Shown one piece after another: positions 22,501 through 33,309 of a stretch of 64,000 nt of DNA. The position numbers were made by a program, and so were the translations under genes. The stretch is from positions 88,156,777 through 88,220,776 of the forward strand of contig CATIUR010000005.1 in assembly GCA_949592205.1 (NCBI GenBank). Direction: 5' to 3'. Below the pieces are notes generated by a model that was given only the letters and a program-made list of their open reading frames with translations, was not told where the DNA came from and ran no database searches. How positions within the stretch are numbered: position 1 is the stretch's first letter; every line of letters begins with the position of its first letter. The stretch is from Helichrysum umbraculigerum. Taxonomy: Eukaryota; Streptophyta; Magnoliopsida; Asterales; Asteraceae.

Positions 22501-25079
22501 ACTCAACTGCAGGTGCCTCTGGAATGTCGGCTGATGCTATTTCAACCCATTCTGTATTGTTGGAAAGCTCATCTTTTCTCAGCTCGTATTTTACTTGGGA
22601 AGATTGAGAGACTGCATTATCTTCAGTGATTATTTCTTTGTTGTCTTCTGTGAATGCGAATCTCCGAGATTGAGATGAAGAAGATGTGCTAAAAGTAATC
22701 TCTGGTTTCAAGTTTTTACAACTTTCAGAAAGTTGCGGATCGGATGGTTTATGCATTGACTCCATTTCCTTGAGAGTCTTCAGAATTTCTTCTTTTGAGA
22801 GAGATGAATCAGGAACTTCAGAATTAGGGCTTCTTCTCAAGAGAGTGACCGGAGTGCCATGTCCAAGTGGTACAGCAGTGATAAATCTGTTGGGCTGTAA
22901 GTTAGAATTCTTTAAAGGAAATAGCACTTCCTTTGATGCAATGGACGGATCCGAGATAGCTGAGCATAGACCCGCACCTTCTTCACAGATTTTCCTTGTT
23001 GTGACGACAGTGTTCGGAAGGGGATTAATGCTGCTTACTGCGAGGATTTCTTCCAAGTGTTCTTCAATTATTTTCTGCATAGAATCTACAAGACCAAGGT
23101 CTTCTCCCATAGGAAGTTTCATTAGTTTATCGACATTGAAGGTGACTTCCTCAGTTCCCACTCTAAGTTTTAAAGATTTTTTATTCACATCAATGACGGC
23201 CTTGGCAGTATTTAGGAAAGGTCTGCCAAGGATGAGTGGTACCTAAGCGTCTTCCTCAATATCCATAACAACAAAATCAACAGGAAAGACGAATTTATCA
23301 ACACGTATCATAATATCTTCAGCAATTCCACGAGGGAGTTTAACTGATCTATCAGCTAATTGGATGGTCATACGGGTTGGTAAAAGTTCGCTTAATCCTA
23401 GTTTCCTATAAAGCGAGTATGGCATAAGGTTTACACTAGCTCCTAAGTCAGCTAAGGCGTTACTTATTTGAACAACCTGAAGGTAACAAGGAATAGTGAA
23501 ACGGCCAGTGTCTCCTAGCTTTGGGGGCAGCCCTTGTTGCATAATTAAAGAGCATTCTGCGTCTAAGGGCAAGTTAACTATTTGTCTAAGTTTTTCTTTG
23601 TTGGATATAAGTTCTTTAAAGAATTTGGCACAACTAGGCATTTCAACTAAAGCATCTAATAATCGAATGTTTAAGTGTAGGCTTTTGAACATCTCTAGAT
23701 ATTTTCCAAACTGGGCTTCTTGTTTCTCTTTCTTAAACCTACCAGGGAAAGGTATACGTGTTGGTTTAACTACTTCTGGGGCTTTGGAAGATTCTGGTTC
23801 AGGAGAAGTGACATGAGTGTCAACAGGTACTGAATCAGTGGGTAGAGAAGAACTAGAAGGTTCATCTGAAGAAATATCTACCGATTTCTCATTCTTAGTC
23901 TCTTTTCCGCTTCTAGTGACAACAAGGATATCATCATAAGATGAATGATGAATAGCTTTGCTAATCGCTTCTTCTCTTTGCTTCTCCTCAACTTTTAAAA
24001 ACAATCTTTTAACATTATCCTCCATGTTCTTAATTAAATCGTTTGAAATTCTGAGCAAATAATCAATTTGGTTGTGAAAATCAACAATTTGTTTGTTTTT
24101 GTTATTTTGCTCAACCATGAAGTTATTGAAAATCGAATTGTTTAGACGAGAATGCAGTTGTAAAGAAGTAGAGGGTGTAGAGGGAACTAACAAATGAGAG
24201 ATAGGTTGTTTGGATAACCGCTGAGTGAAAGGTTTTGAATGAATGATTTGATCAGTGGTTCCAGATGTGGCGAGGACATCTTCCTTGGGCTTCGAGCGTA
24301 AGAAGAGCCGTTGAGGTTGCTTCTTGGGTTTGGAAGAGTCTTGCATATCACTGACAACTTTAGAGATGGATTCGAGTTGAGCTCTTAAAGTGTCGAACGC
24401 TTGAGTAGAAGTGTCCTTGTTTTCCGAGGTTGATTCATCAAGCTCCAAGTCATGTTGGTGCATCGTTATCATCTCAATCAACTTCCAGGCTTCTTCTGAA
24501 GTATGTAGCATGAAATTTCTGGATGAAGCAGCATCGAGGGTTTGTTGGTGATGAGGATTCAGACTGTTGTAGAATGTGCAGACCAGATTCGTTTCAGCCA
24601 ACTGATGATTCGGGCATCTTCCAAGCAGATTCTTAAAGCGTTCCCAAGCTGAGCTTAATGATTCAGTAGTTCCTTGACGAAAGTTAATGATTTCATTTTT
24701 GAGCTTGGTTTGTAGGGACGGAGGGAAAAACTTAGCTAAGAACTTAGTAGCCATCTCCTCCCATGTATGAATCGAATTGGGTTCGAATTCATAAAACCAT
24801 GTCTGAGCTCGGAAAGCTAAAGAATAAGGAAACAGGTGAAGTCGGGTGACTTTGACACTGGATCCGGTTTGTTCGAAAGAGTCGGAAAGGTTGATGAACT
24901 TGTTAAGATATGCGTTTGGATTTTCAACCGAAAGACCATGAAACTGACACTGAGATTTAAGTAATTTAATGAATGTGTGGTCTGATTTCAAGGGTTTCGT
25001 CTTTTGGTGATACGATTGGTCCTCCTCGTCCCTCTAGAAGTGGTTAGGTTGATGAGGCGAGAGTGATACGATTCGCCAT
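19508..25079 (-). pseudogene. Athila-like gag-pol polyprotein with many in-frame stops
   Basis: From about 25036 to 19508 one minus-strand frame can be followed. Gag has a retrotransposon-gag core (RLHLFPYSLAFRAQTWFYEF, FLAKFFPP). Protease has ALADLGASVNLMP. Reverse transcriptase has FMDDFSIFG. RNase H has MCDASDFAVGAVLGQ and YTDHSALKYL. Integrase has HHGPTGGHNG, CDIC, DYVSRWAEA, ISDRGTHF and VEATNRALKRIL. Stops in this frame: 25034-25036, 23243-23245, 22181-22183, 22004-22006, 21383-21385, 20708-20710, 20456-20458 and 20096-20098. At most of these the family consensus has Q or R, so CAA, CAG or CGA became a stop. A candidate gag ATG at 25077-25079 is in another frame, so the true start is uncertain. 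The polyprotein is dead as read. Confidence 0.93.
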
Positions 25080-25244
25080 AACTTGTTTTAGAAGAAAATA
25101 GGGTTTTGGAAAGGATAGGTTTAACTACGGACTGGAAACTAACTAACCTAGGGATAAAAACTGTAACTTCCGGATGATATTGATCTTCCGTAAGGGTCGC
25201 TAAATAACTAAGATAACAAAATTCCTAAAATCGGTCGTTGTAGT

Positions 25245-25261
25245 CCCCGGCAGCGGCGCCA
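25245..25261 (-). other. Primer-binding site, tRNA-Asp (element B)
   Basis: The plus strand matches the 3' end of plant tRNA-Asp at 16 of 17 positions (CCCCGGCAGCGGCGCCA against CCCCGGCAACGGCGCCA), so the minus strand is complementary to the primer. It lies six bases from the LTR. Confidence 0.9.
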
Positions 25262-27046
25262 AAAACTTGTCGCGGTCCCAACGGTCGGACGGGTTTTAAT
25301 CCGGTCGTTGAACCTCCCAACCAGGACGCGCGGACAGGGTGTTTTAAATTTATATAGTAGGGGAATCCTAAGCTGTATACTACTGACAAGCCTAAAAGGG
25401 CAGTAAGTGGTATGTATGACTCAGGTGTCGTTCTTCAAACTACAACGGGCATGGGAGTCTAGGAAGTTTTATTATCTTTGGGAATCTAGCTAGGGTTTTT
25501 AAAAGCTTTTGGATAGGTTTGGTTTTTATAACTAATTATTTATTTAAATAAAGAAAATAAAACAAAAGAGGTTTGTACGGAGACTCGGTCAACAGAGGAT
25601 AAGCGAGTGTTTACTTTGGTTTCGTTATATGTTATTGATGAATAGTCAAGGGTAAGGCTACTAGATGTGATGACTAATCCGGAGAGGATAGAAACATAAT
25701 TAATGCAAAGTATTGTACCTACGACCGTTCTGCGGCTTCCATACTTTTGTACTCCACCAATTGGTGTTTCCAGCACTATACCGAGTAATAGGGCGTTTTA
25801 CGGTTTTTTCGTTACATTAATTAGGGTTCCACATTACTCTCGCAGATTTCCTATATCCTAATGAGCTACAACTACGAGCCTATTAAATATCTAACGTAGA
25901 GTTGTCCGCAATCAGATAAATAATATGTCACGTGGATAGCAGTTATAGAAGTCAAATACACCAGAAGTTCTCCCAAATGTACAGACCAATTTAACCGACG
26001 ACTATCCTCGAATCCTGGTCCCCAGTCACAGTCATCAGAGACGTCTGTATCGTAGCGTGAATTGTTGATTGAACAAGATCACGAACGGGGATAATCCCGT
26101 GGACCAAGTTGGGACAATCGGGCTAACGATCAGTTAAATTGTTCAGCATTACAGATATAAATCATCACAACTATTCCATGCATGTTAATCTACTGTGTAA
26201 ACCAATATTCTGTGTCTGAAAACCTAATTATACAGTTACTGATATGAACCAGGAGGATAACTCTAGCATGCATCATTCCTAAGGCAACAATTAAACAAGA
26301 ACATGCAATAGGGTGACACATAACAGAACACCATAATCCTAAGCATAGCAGATAACCAATAATCAGATCATAGATATCCTGAAAGTTCTCTCAAAGATAT
26401 ATAACAGATAGACATGAATCTAACCTATCTCTAATCCTACGCTCCGTGTCTCTTATGATTTGTTTCAACCTAGAGAACATAGCCATACCAAGTTCATTGA
26501 TCATCAAGTATAGAATAGGTAGAGAACGTACCACTAGTAATTGGCCAAGTTCTAGCAGCAAGCTTCTAACCACAGCATAAGTTGGATAGATAAACATTCG
26601 AGATTCAGTTTATGAGTTCATACACAGTTTAAAGTAACACGGGCAGAGTAACAGCATGGCATAAACATATTGACTATTCTAACATAACTACATCATAGTA
26701 AACACAAAGAAATGTCTAGCCTAACATTATATATCTAGCATACAATCCTAAACAAGCATAAACAAAGCAACACATGTTTAAAACTGGAAAGTAAGAGATA
26801 TATAAATAGAACCTGATACGAATTTATTACAGACAGATCTTCGCGAATACAATGTCTTGGAGTGACTCCGTACAAAAGCTAAAAGCTACCTCTACCTAAC
26901 TAGCTCTCTAACTAGCCCAATTCTAGAGAGAGAAAGTCTCTAGAGAGAGAAGAGAGAGAGAGAGAGAGTGATGTGTGTGAGAGAGAAAGTGTAAGGAAGA
27001 AATGAAATGAGAGAAATGGTGTGTTTTGAAGTGTTGGGGTTGTCCA

Positions 27047-27056
27047 CTATTTATAG
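27047..27056 (-). promoter_or_regulatory. TATA box of LTR B
   Basis: CTATAAATAG on the minus strand, inside a block (GCCTATAAATAGTGG) identical in the solo LTR at 40035-42363. A CT-rich leader follows downstream. Confidence 0.65.
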
Positions 27057-27130
27057 GCAAAGCTCAAAATCGCGCGTACAACTCACTAAACAGCACGTAC
27101 AAGCAAACGAAGAAGGATACGGGGTGCAGG

Positions 27131-27229
27131 GGGCCATATACGGCCTTGCAGAGGCCGTATACGGTGTTGTATGGGCCGTATACGGTCTTACAAGGGCTGT
27201 ATACGGTGCCTGAGGCCGTATACGGTCTC
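27131..27229 (-). repeat. Promoter-proximal GGCCGTATACGG array in LTR B
   Basis: Five units of the perfect or near-perfect palindrome CCGTATACGG, spaced about 20-24 bp, begin about 75 bp upstream of the TATA box in the LTR's orientation. Confidence 0.85.
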
Positions 27230-28244
27230 CGTTTGATTTCGTTCGTTGCTTAAAACGTCCGTATCTCCTTCGTTACGCGTCCGTTTGACCTGATTCTTTC
27301 GCCTGTGGCTTCATAATTCCGTTACGCTTCTAATGATGCCAATATCATAGAAATTGGGTGTATATAACTCAGGCGTAGCCGTAATGACTTTTAGTGGCTC
27401 TGAAAGTGCAGTGTCTTCTCCGTCCTTTGGCCGTTTCACTTGATTCCAGATTTTTCCGTATCGATTTTACCTATACAACAGATGGTAGAAGTTAGGAAGT
27501 GTGCCTTGATAGGAAAATGAGGTCGGAGGAATCGGCTTGTATTAAAATGCTGTGTTTTGTGCAGTTTCAGAGTGTTTTCAGTGATTTTTACCACAACGTC
27601 TACTTTTGAACCACTTTAGTGAATTTTAATAAATAATCAATGTTTTGAAATGTTTTCACTAAAGAAATGTCCAAAATGTGAGGAATAAAGCTTCTAAAAA
27701 CATGACTTTTTACGTCACATCATCCACCAAAATGAAAGAAAGAAAATATGTAACACCCTCAAATTTTGGTTTGCGGAAGCGGTCGGGTCGGGTGTTACCA
27801 AATTAAATATCACAGCATAAGATACACAATGAATGACTCTAAATGAGACGTTTGAAAATAATTATACATTTACCAAAAAGAACGTTTACAACGTGGCGAG
27901 TTTAATATAAATTTCAAATACATAATTTGAAAATACAAAAGTAAATGCAGAGTAGTCCCAATTGTTTGAAATCATGCGACTCGAGCTAGCATAATCTTGT
28001 AGTAATCCCTAATCCTGCTGGGCACCTGAGAACACATACTAAAACAGGTCAACTATAAAGCTGGTGAGTTCATAGGGTTTATTAGTTGAAAACATAAAGT
28101 TAAATCCTGTATGTTTTGAAAAGTAGTTAGAAATCCCAGTATTTTGGTTTGTATCGTATAAAAGATGTAACACCAATGTGTATACGTTTCACTAGGTATT
28201 TCCTACTCCAAAGTAGTTGTGTATACCTAAGTACATAAGGAAAT

Positions 28245-28675
28245 GAGGCATTCCATGCCTGGATACCTATCAGGTATAAGTAAGGTCACTAATATGAGGC
28301 AATACATGCCTCGGTGTAATTCGAGTAACTGTATGACCACGTCATATGATGTTGAATATAAATGGGTATGCCACCTGGCATAGTGTGTTGCCTTCAGCAA
28401 CAGGTAAATGTAGTCCCGCGGACTATGATTGAGTATTAACTCGTGGGTTTATGTATCACCAATTGTGATATGGATGTGTACCACAGACCGTGGTGTCGTT
28501 TTGTATCACCAACCGTGATATCATTTTGTACCACCAACCGTGGTATCGTTTTGTATCACCCACCGTGATATCGTTTTGTACCACCAACCATGGTATCGTT
28601 TTGTATCACCAACCGTGATATCGTTTTGTATCACCAACTGTGATATCGTTTTGTGCCTAATCAGGCATCGTCCGG
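28245..28675. repeat. Array of short hairpins with co-varying arms
   Basis: The core (about 28452-28652) is eight 24-25-bp units alternating TATCACCAACCGTGATATCG and TACCACCAACCGTGGTATCG types. Each is a 5-6-bp stem with a short loop. Where the left arm changes from ATCAC to ACCAC, the right arm changes from GTGAT to GTGGT in all but one unit. On either side are single hairpins with other arms: GAGGCATTCCATGCCT, GAGGCAATACATGCCTC, TATGCCACCTGGCATA, AGTCCCGCGGACT and TGCCTAATCAGGCA. Confidence 0.85.
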
Positions 28676-29192
28676 ATTGCTCGCAAGTAATAATGTAATT
28701 GAGCCAGCAGTACTACGACATGCCCGGCTTGAGATTGTGTTTGTAATAGCATATGTATATCAATATGCATAAGTAAGTTGTAAGTAGTACCAAATGCGAG
28801 ATGAATTACGAGTATGTGTGTATATACCTACTCGTGTATATATATAAGTCGAGTCAGCAAACACAATGAGATAGTGTATCATGTAGCACATGAAATTAAT
28901 TGACTGTAGCTAAGTATGTGTTATAGATCTTATCCATTTGTAGTATCACTATAAGCCTAGGTATGACTAATCATCACCTAGTTGTTTCGTATGTTACCAT
29001 TGTATATCACTAGTCTCAGTTTAGTAAGTATATTGAGATCCATGATTCGTATAGGCAGCGTCAGCTCCTAAAAAGGGGAACTAATCCTGTAATGGTTTAA
29101 GCGTTGTCCAGTGTGAGTAGAACTAACCGGTTATAATATGTTTGGTAAGATTTGTCCCACGACAATGTAGTCAACTAAATTGATATCCCGAA

Positions 29193-29348
29193 TCAGATTA
29201 TAAAGTGATGGTCCGTGCTCGTGACGTATCGAATCATAATTGTAACCCATCTAGGTTAAGTATTGGTATGTCAGATTTTAAAGTGATGGTCCGTGCTCGT
29301 GACGTATCGAATCATAATTGTAACCCATCTAGGTTAAGTATTGGTATG
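29193..29348. repeat. 78-bp tandem duplication in the solo LTR
   Basis: Two almost identical copies of a 78-bp unit containing AAAGTGATGGTCCGTGCTCG lie head to tail. The only differences seen are at the unit edges, so it is recent. Confidence 0.9.
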
Positions 29349-29780
29349 GGTCCAAAGTCGTAAGGTGTGTGTAATCCTAAGCGTTACACAATTTGTATTA
29401 CATAACAGTAATATAAATAGTTGTGAATTATGAAAGATTATTAGTATAATTCGAAAGCATTTATTGAGTATGTGTTTCACCCCGAAAACAGTAAAACAGT
29501 TGAAGAGTGGGGCTATGAAACTCACCTGAGGAGCTAGCGTCCTAGTGTAACGAGTCGTGCCAAGTATAATCTCCTAGTGTCCTAAACACGAGAGATTTCG
29601 TATGTTTGTAAGTGCGGTTCGTTATTGATGTTTCGTAATAATAATTCATATTATTATTAGGTTTGAACTTTTGTATACTTTATAAAGTATATTTGTTTTG
29701 AGTACAAGTCGTATCATATTTAAATTGTCATTTGAAAACGTTTCCCGACACTTAGAAAAATATGGCTGTTTTCTGTTTTC

Positions 29781-30021
29781 TGCGACATAACATGCGACAC
29801 AAAAATGTGTCATGCGACACAAGGGTTGTGTCGCATGGAGTGCGACACAAGAGCTCTGCGACACAGTGGTTGTGTCGCAAAGTTTGCGATGCTGATTCAA
29901 CAGCGACATAAGGGTTGTGTCGCATGGAGTCTGCGACACAAGGTGCGACATAGTGTACGACATAAGATACGACACAAATGAAATTTTGCGACACAATATG
30001 CGACACAAGCGTTGTGTCGCA
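29781..30021. repeat. TGTCGCA palindrome array in the solo LTR
   Basis: Many copies of TGCGACACA and TTGTGTCGCA occur, several forming hairpins such as GCGACACAAGGGTTGTGTCGC-like pairs. It is the counterpart of the array in element D, downstream of the same leader and donor-like sequence. Confidence 0.88.
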
Positions 30022-30836
30022 TAGATGAACACCAGCCCAGAAACCAGCGACTGTCGCGTTTTTCCGGCCAAATTCGCAAATCTAACGCATTTTCAAGCTG
30101 TAAAATTGTGTTTTCTTGGTTGTTTAGTTTATAACTAAGTTGTGTAAACATTATTACACCTCAACATTACACCAAAATGATTAAATCTAAAGATTTAGAA
30201 ATTTCTTACAATTGCGAATCGAGGCCAAACGAGGAAGAAAACGAGGGTGTCGCCTTTGTTAATGTTGTTCCTCTCTTGGTGGTGATTCCGAAAATGTATG
30301 TTGATGATTTCCGATTTTTGATGATGTTAGTTGTTGTTGTTGTTGTTTGGTGAAAGGAAAAGAGAAAGAAATAGAGAGAAAAGAGAATAGAGAGAGAAGT
30401 CAGGAGGTGAGAATGAGAAGAGAATGGGGAGGAGATTTGGGTTTTGTCAAACTCAGATCCCCAATGCGCGGACTGTGGCCTCCAACCACAGTACAAAATA
30501 CCCGTGTTTTACTGGTCCGATGTAATTTAGAATAATATTTTAAATTCTAAAATTTATCTATGTTATCTTGAAATGTTTATTAGTGAAAGCATTTTATAAA
30601 AATACTATTTTGAAAGGAAAGTTTAATTGTTTGTTTTTCGAGCGGTCACGAATAATTAAGATGCGTTTTGAATTAAAACGACTTAAGTTTTCGAATGCTT
30701 GATATTTTAAATCTATGATTTGGTTTACATTAATTTGTAAATATTTTTAGTAAAAATATTCCACTTGAATCTTAAAATGTAATTATTTAGAGTTTAAAGT
30801 TGGCGCGAAAATTTGACTTTTTGACGAGGTGTTACA

Positions 30837-33309
30837 AAATAGAACTAATAAACTCTAATAAAATTCTTGGTTCAAATATTTTGAATTACTTCATTTTTTT
30901 TCTATTGGCACAATGATTACAGAAAAAATATAGTAGTATGAACGATAATCTTAATAATATATATTTACATCATCGTTTGTATAATTAATTTGTACATCCT
31001 TTGACTTATTTAGAGCTCTAACTATTAAATGCTACAGATTAAAAGATTGCATATACGAGCTGCGAAGCGCGAACCTCACTACTAGTTTGTATTATTTGGT
31101 AAGATATTAACCATTAAGCTGTTTTGGTTTCCTTTTCGATCAGATCTAGAATCAACTGAAAAACATCTTATTCGGTAAGCTATTGTAAATAGCTGAAAAC
31201 TTTTAATTAAGGGGAAAAAAAAACCCTAACATTCTATGTGGTTATCGTAAATTAATGAATTTATGTATTAAACAATGTTTGTTTCCAATTTTAGTACTTC
31301 CGTTTTGATTTTTTTTTTATTTATTGCGATTTATTTATTGAAATTATTATTAGTGAACGAACTTTGTTTCGAGAACCCTTTACCCTTGTAAATTTTTTTA
31401 GTGTTGTTTTCTAAATTTGAGTTGTTTGTAACTCATTGTTATATTATAGAGCACATCAACTTTTTGTGAGAATGAGAAAACCAATAGGAATGCACCACGT
31501 GTCAAAACCCTCTTTCCTCCACGTTTATAAAAATTAAATATCTTCGTTTCGATTAGAGATATGACAAGGTATACTTTAACGAACTTTTTTTTTCGTCTTT
31601 CGGTGGGTTTTGAAAACAACTAACACATGTGTTACCAGCTAGTAACACATTTGATACCAACGAGTAACACATGTGTTACTAATTTTGTACAACAAAAATA
31701 AAAGTCGTCGAAAATATACCTTGTGAGATGGCAAATCGAAGAGAAAAACAATGCTGATTTTTATGGTGTAATTTTTATAATTTTCGACTTACCGTTTGTG
31801 AGATATTTGATTTTTAGAAATGTGGGGGAAAATGGGTTTTATAACACGTGGCACATTCTTATGAGTCCTCCATTCTCACTAATTTTTTCATTCTCATTTG
31901 AACCTCACTCTTATATTATATTCATGCAATGGGATGGTTTTTTCCAAGTCAAAAATGGTAAAACATATTTTTTATGGGAAGAATTGCATATATGTCACTA
32001 TTTAGATAGTTAATATCATATTTTTCCAACCTAATTACTAAATATCAAATATGTAATTCTTAAACATAAAAAATATCAAATATACCCAATCACTTATTAT
32101 AATTATTAGTAAATCAATAAAATTAGTAATAAAATGAAAATTGACCAATATATCCTTCTTCTTCTTCAAGAATTTATACCCGAACATACGAACCTAAAAA
32201 TTAACCCAACTTTCTTTACCATATTTTATATATAATAGTGAGATGATACGCTATTAAATGTTGGTATGATAAATCTAGGAACTTCACCATTCGTCATCGA
32301 TAAACTAATGGTCTAATGCCATAATTATTTGCTTGAATAGATAAAAAACACAAACCACCTCATGTGATGGAATATAAAGAATCATTTGTCTTACTTCGTT
32401 GTATTTACCATCTTCCGAGAAGGTAAAGGAAGTGATATAGTCCTTACGTTTTTTTACACTCCACAGACAAGCACCCATTTTTCTCTCTTAAAAACTTGCA
32501 GAAACCCTAGATCTACATTTACCCTTCTACCTCCGGCCGCCGGCTCCATGCCGGAGGTGCGGAGGGCCCGTCAGCGACCCTAACTCTCTCAACAATCGTT
32601 CTATCCTTCAAGCAAGGACCATGTTATGTCTTGGTTTATGGAGGTAAGGGTTATAACTTCAATGTTTTATTTTTGGAGCCGTTTCATTGTCTTCTATGAT
32701 GTTCTTCCTTATTTTATGGTTATGTGTTTGGTGGGTTTGATTTGCATAGTATGTGATTTTTGGTGTTGTTTGGGGTTGTTTCGTGCTTTCAAGTTCAAGT
32801 CTCAGATTTCTACCTTCAAGTTCATATATGTTCAATAGAGCATCAAGTTTTCTGTTTCTAGATTTGTTTAAGGTCTTGAGTTTGGAAGTTGTTTTTGGTT
32901 CAAAGTTTAATCAATTAGTTTCAATGTATTTCAAATTGTTAGGGTTGCTTTAGTTTCACTTACAATGTATCAATTTAGGTTGCCATATTGCAACGCTACA
33001 TATGTATCATTTGGATCATCATATCCTTTATCAATATATTATTAGTATTTCGCAGAAAAAAAAAGTGAAATAGCCCTTTTTATTCATGGTCTTTAATTGC
33101 AAACTTTAACATCTTCAAATTAATGCCAAGGTGGGTTGAAACCATTTGAATCGAGAGGTATGTGATTCTTTGTGTAAGTGTTCAAGAACAAATAAAATTA
33201 ATTATTTTTCTTTCTTTTATCAGATTTCGTATTATTTTTGAAACAATTTATGTGTATAAGTCGATTAATTCCTTTTATATGTTTAGAGGATAAACATCTC
33301 ATTATTTTT
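30837..33309. other. AT-rich intergenic stretch with a MITE and gene-like scraps
   Basis: A possible plus-strand Helitron 3' end lies near 31089 (GCTGCGAAGCGCGAACCTCA, then CTACTAGT), weakly supported. A MITE covers about 31447-31912. At 32440-32660 a leader-like tract (ACACTCCACAGACAAGC, AAACCCTAGATC) is followed by an ATG in the ORF MPEVRRARQRP and a GT donor at 32655; this resembles the 5' end of a plant gene, perhaps captured, but no downstream exon was found. Confidence 0.4.
31447..31912. mobile_element. MITE with long imperfect terminal inverted repeats
   Basis: The two ends pair over about 100 bp: GAATGCACCACGTGTCAAAA on the left against GAATGTGCCACGTGTTATAA read from the right, continuing through AATATC. 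The outer parts (TATTATAGAG… and …CTCTTATATTATA) also pair. The middle contains repeats of AGTAACACATGTGTTAC. The exact ends and TSD are not fixed. Confidence 0.65.

Larger units (their letters stand above)
18207..25267 (-). mobile_element. Internal region of Athila-like element B
   Basis: The minus-strand internal region runs from the primer-binding site (25245-25261) through gag-pol (25079-19508), a further ORF (19258-18593) and a 3' untranslated stretch (18592-18207, continued at 8559-8480). No 3' LTR was found. The coding order gag, protease, reverse transcriptase, RNase H, integrase without a chromodomain, and the tRNA-Asp PBS, fit the Athila lineage. Confidence 0.9.
25268..27722 (-). 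repeat. 5' LTR of element B
   Basis: 2,455 bp, bounded by TGTCGCGGTCCC next to the PBS and …TTTTTACGTCACATCA at 27722. It ends with the ACATGACTTTTTACG block shared with the LTRs ending at 42363 and 48041. It holds a TATA box (27047-27056), a CT/GA-rich leader (26900-27000) and a palindromic repeat array (27131-27229). Confidence 0.88.
27749..30836 (-). mobile_element. Tekay-like solo LTR
   Basis: The 3,088-bp sequence is bounded by TGTAACACCCTCAAA and …GACGAGGTGTTACA, with a 5-bp duplication AAATA on both sides (27744-27748, 30837-30841). There is no internal coding region or PBS, so it is a solo LTR, the usual product of LTR-LTR recombination. Orientation is minus: the leader motif TTTTCGGAATCACCA, the donor-like GTAAGAAATTTCTAAATC and the TGTCGCA array follow the same order as in element D. 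Composition and length differ from D, so it is a related but separate family. Short ORFs across it are not genes. Confidence 0.9.

Noticed and set aside
22686..23246. 186-codon plus-strand ORF
   Set aside because: Antisense shadow of the element B protease-RT region.
28452..28652. CRISPR-like array
   Set aside because: Units are contiguous hairpins without unique spacers, inside a plant LTR.
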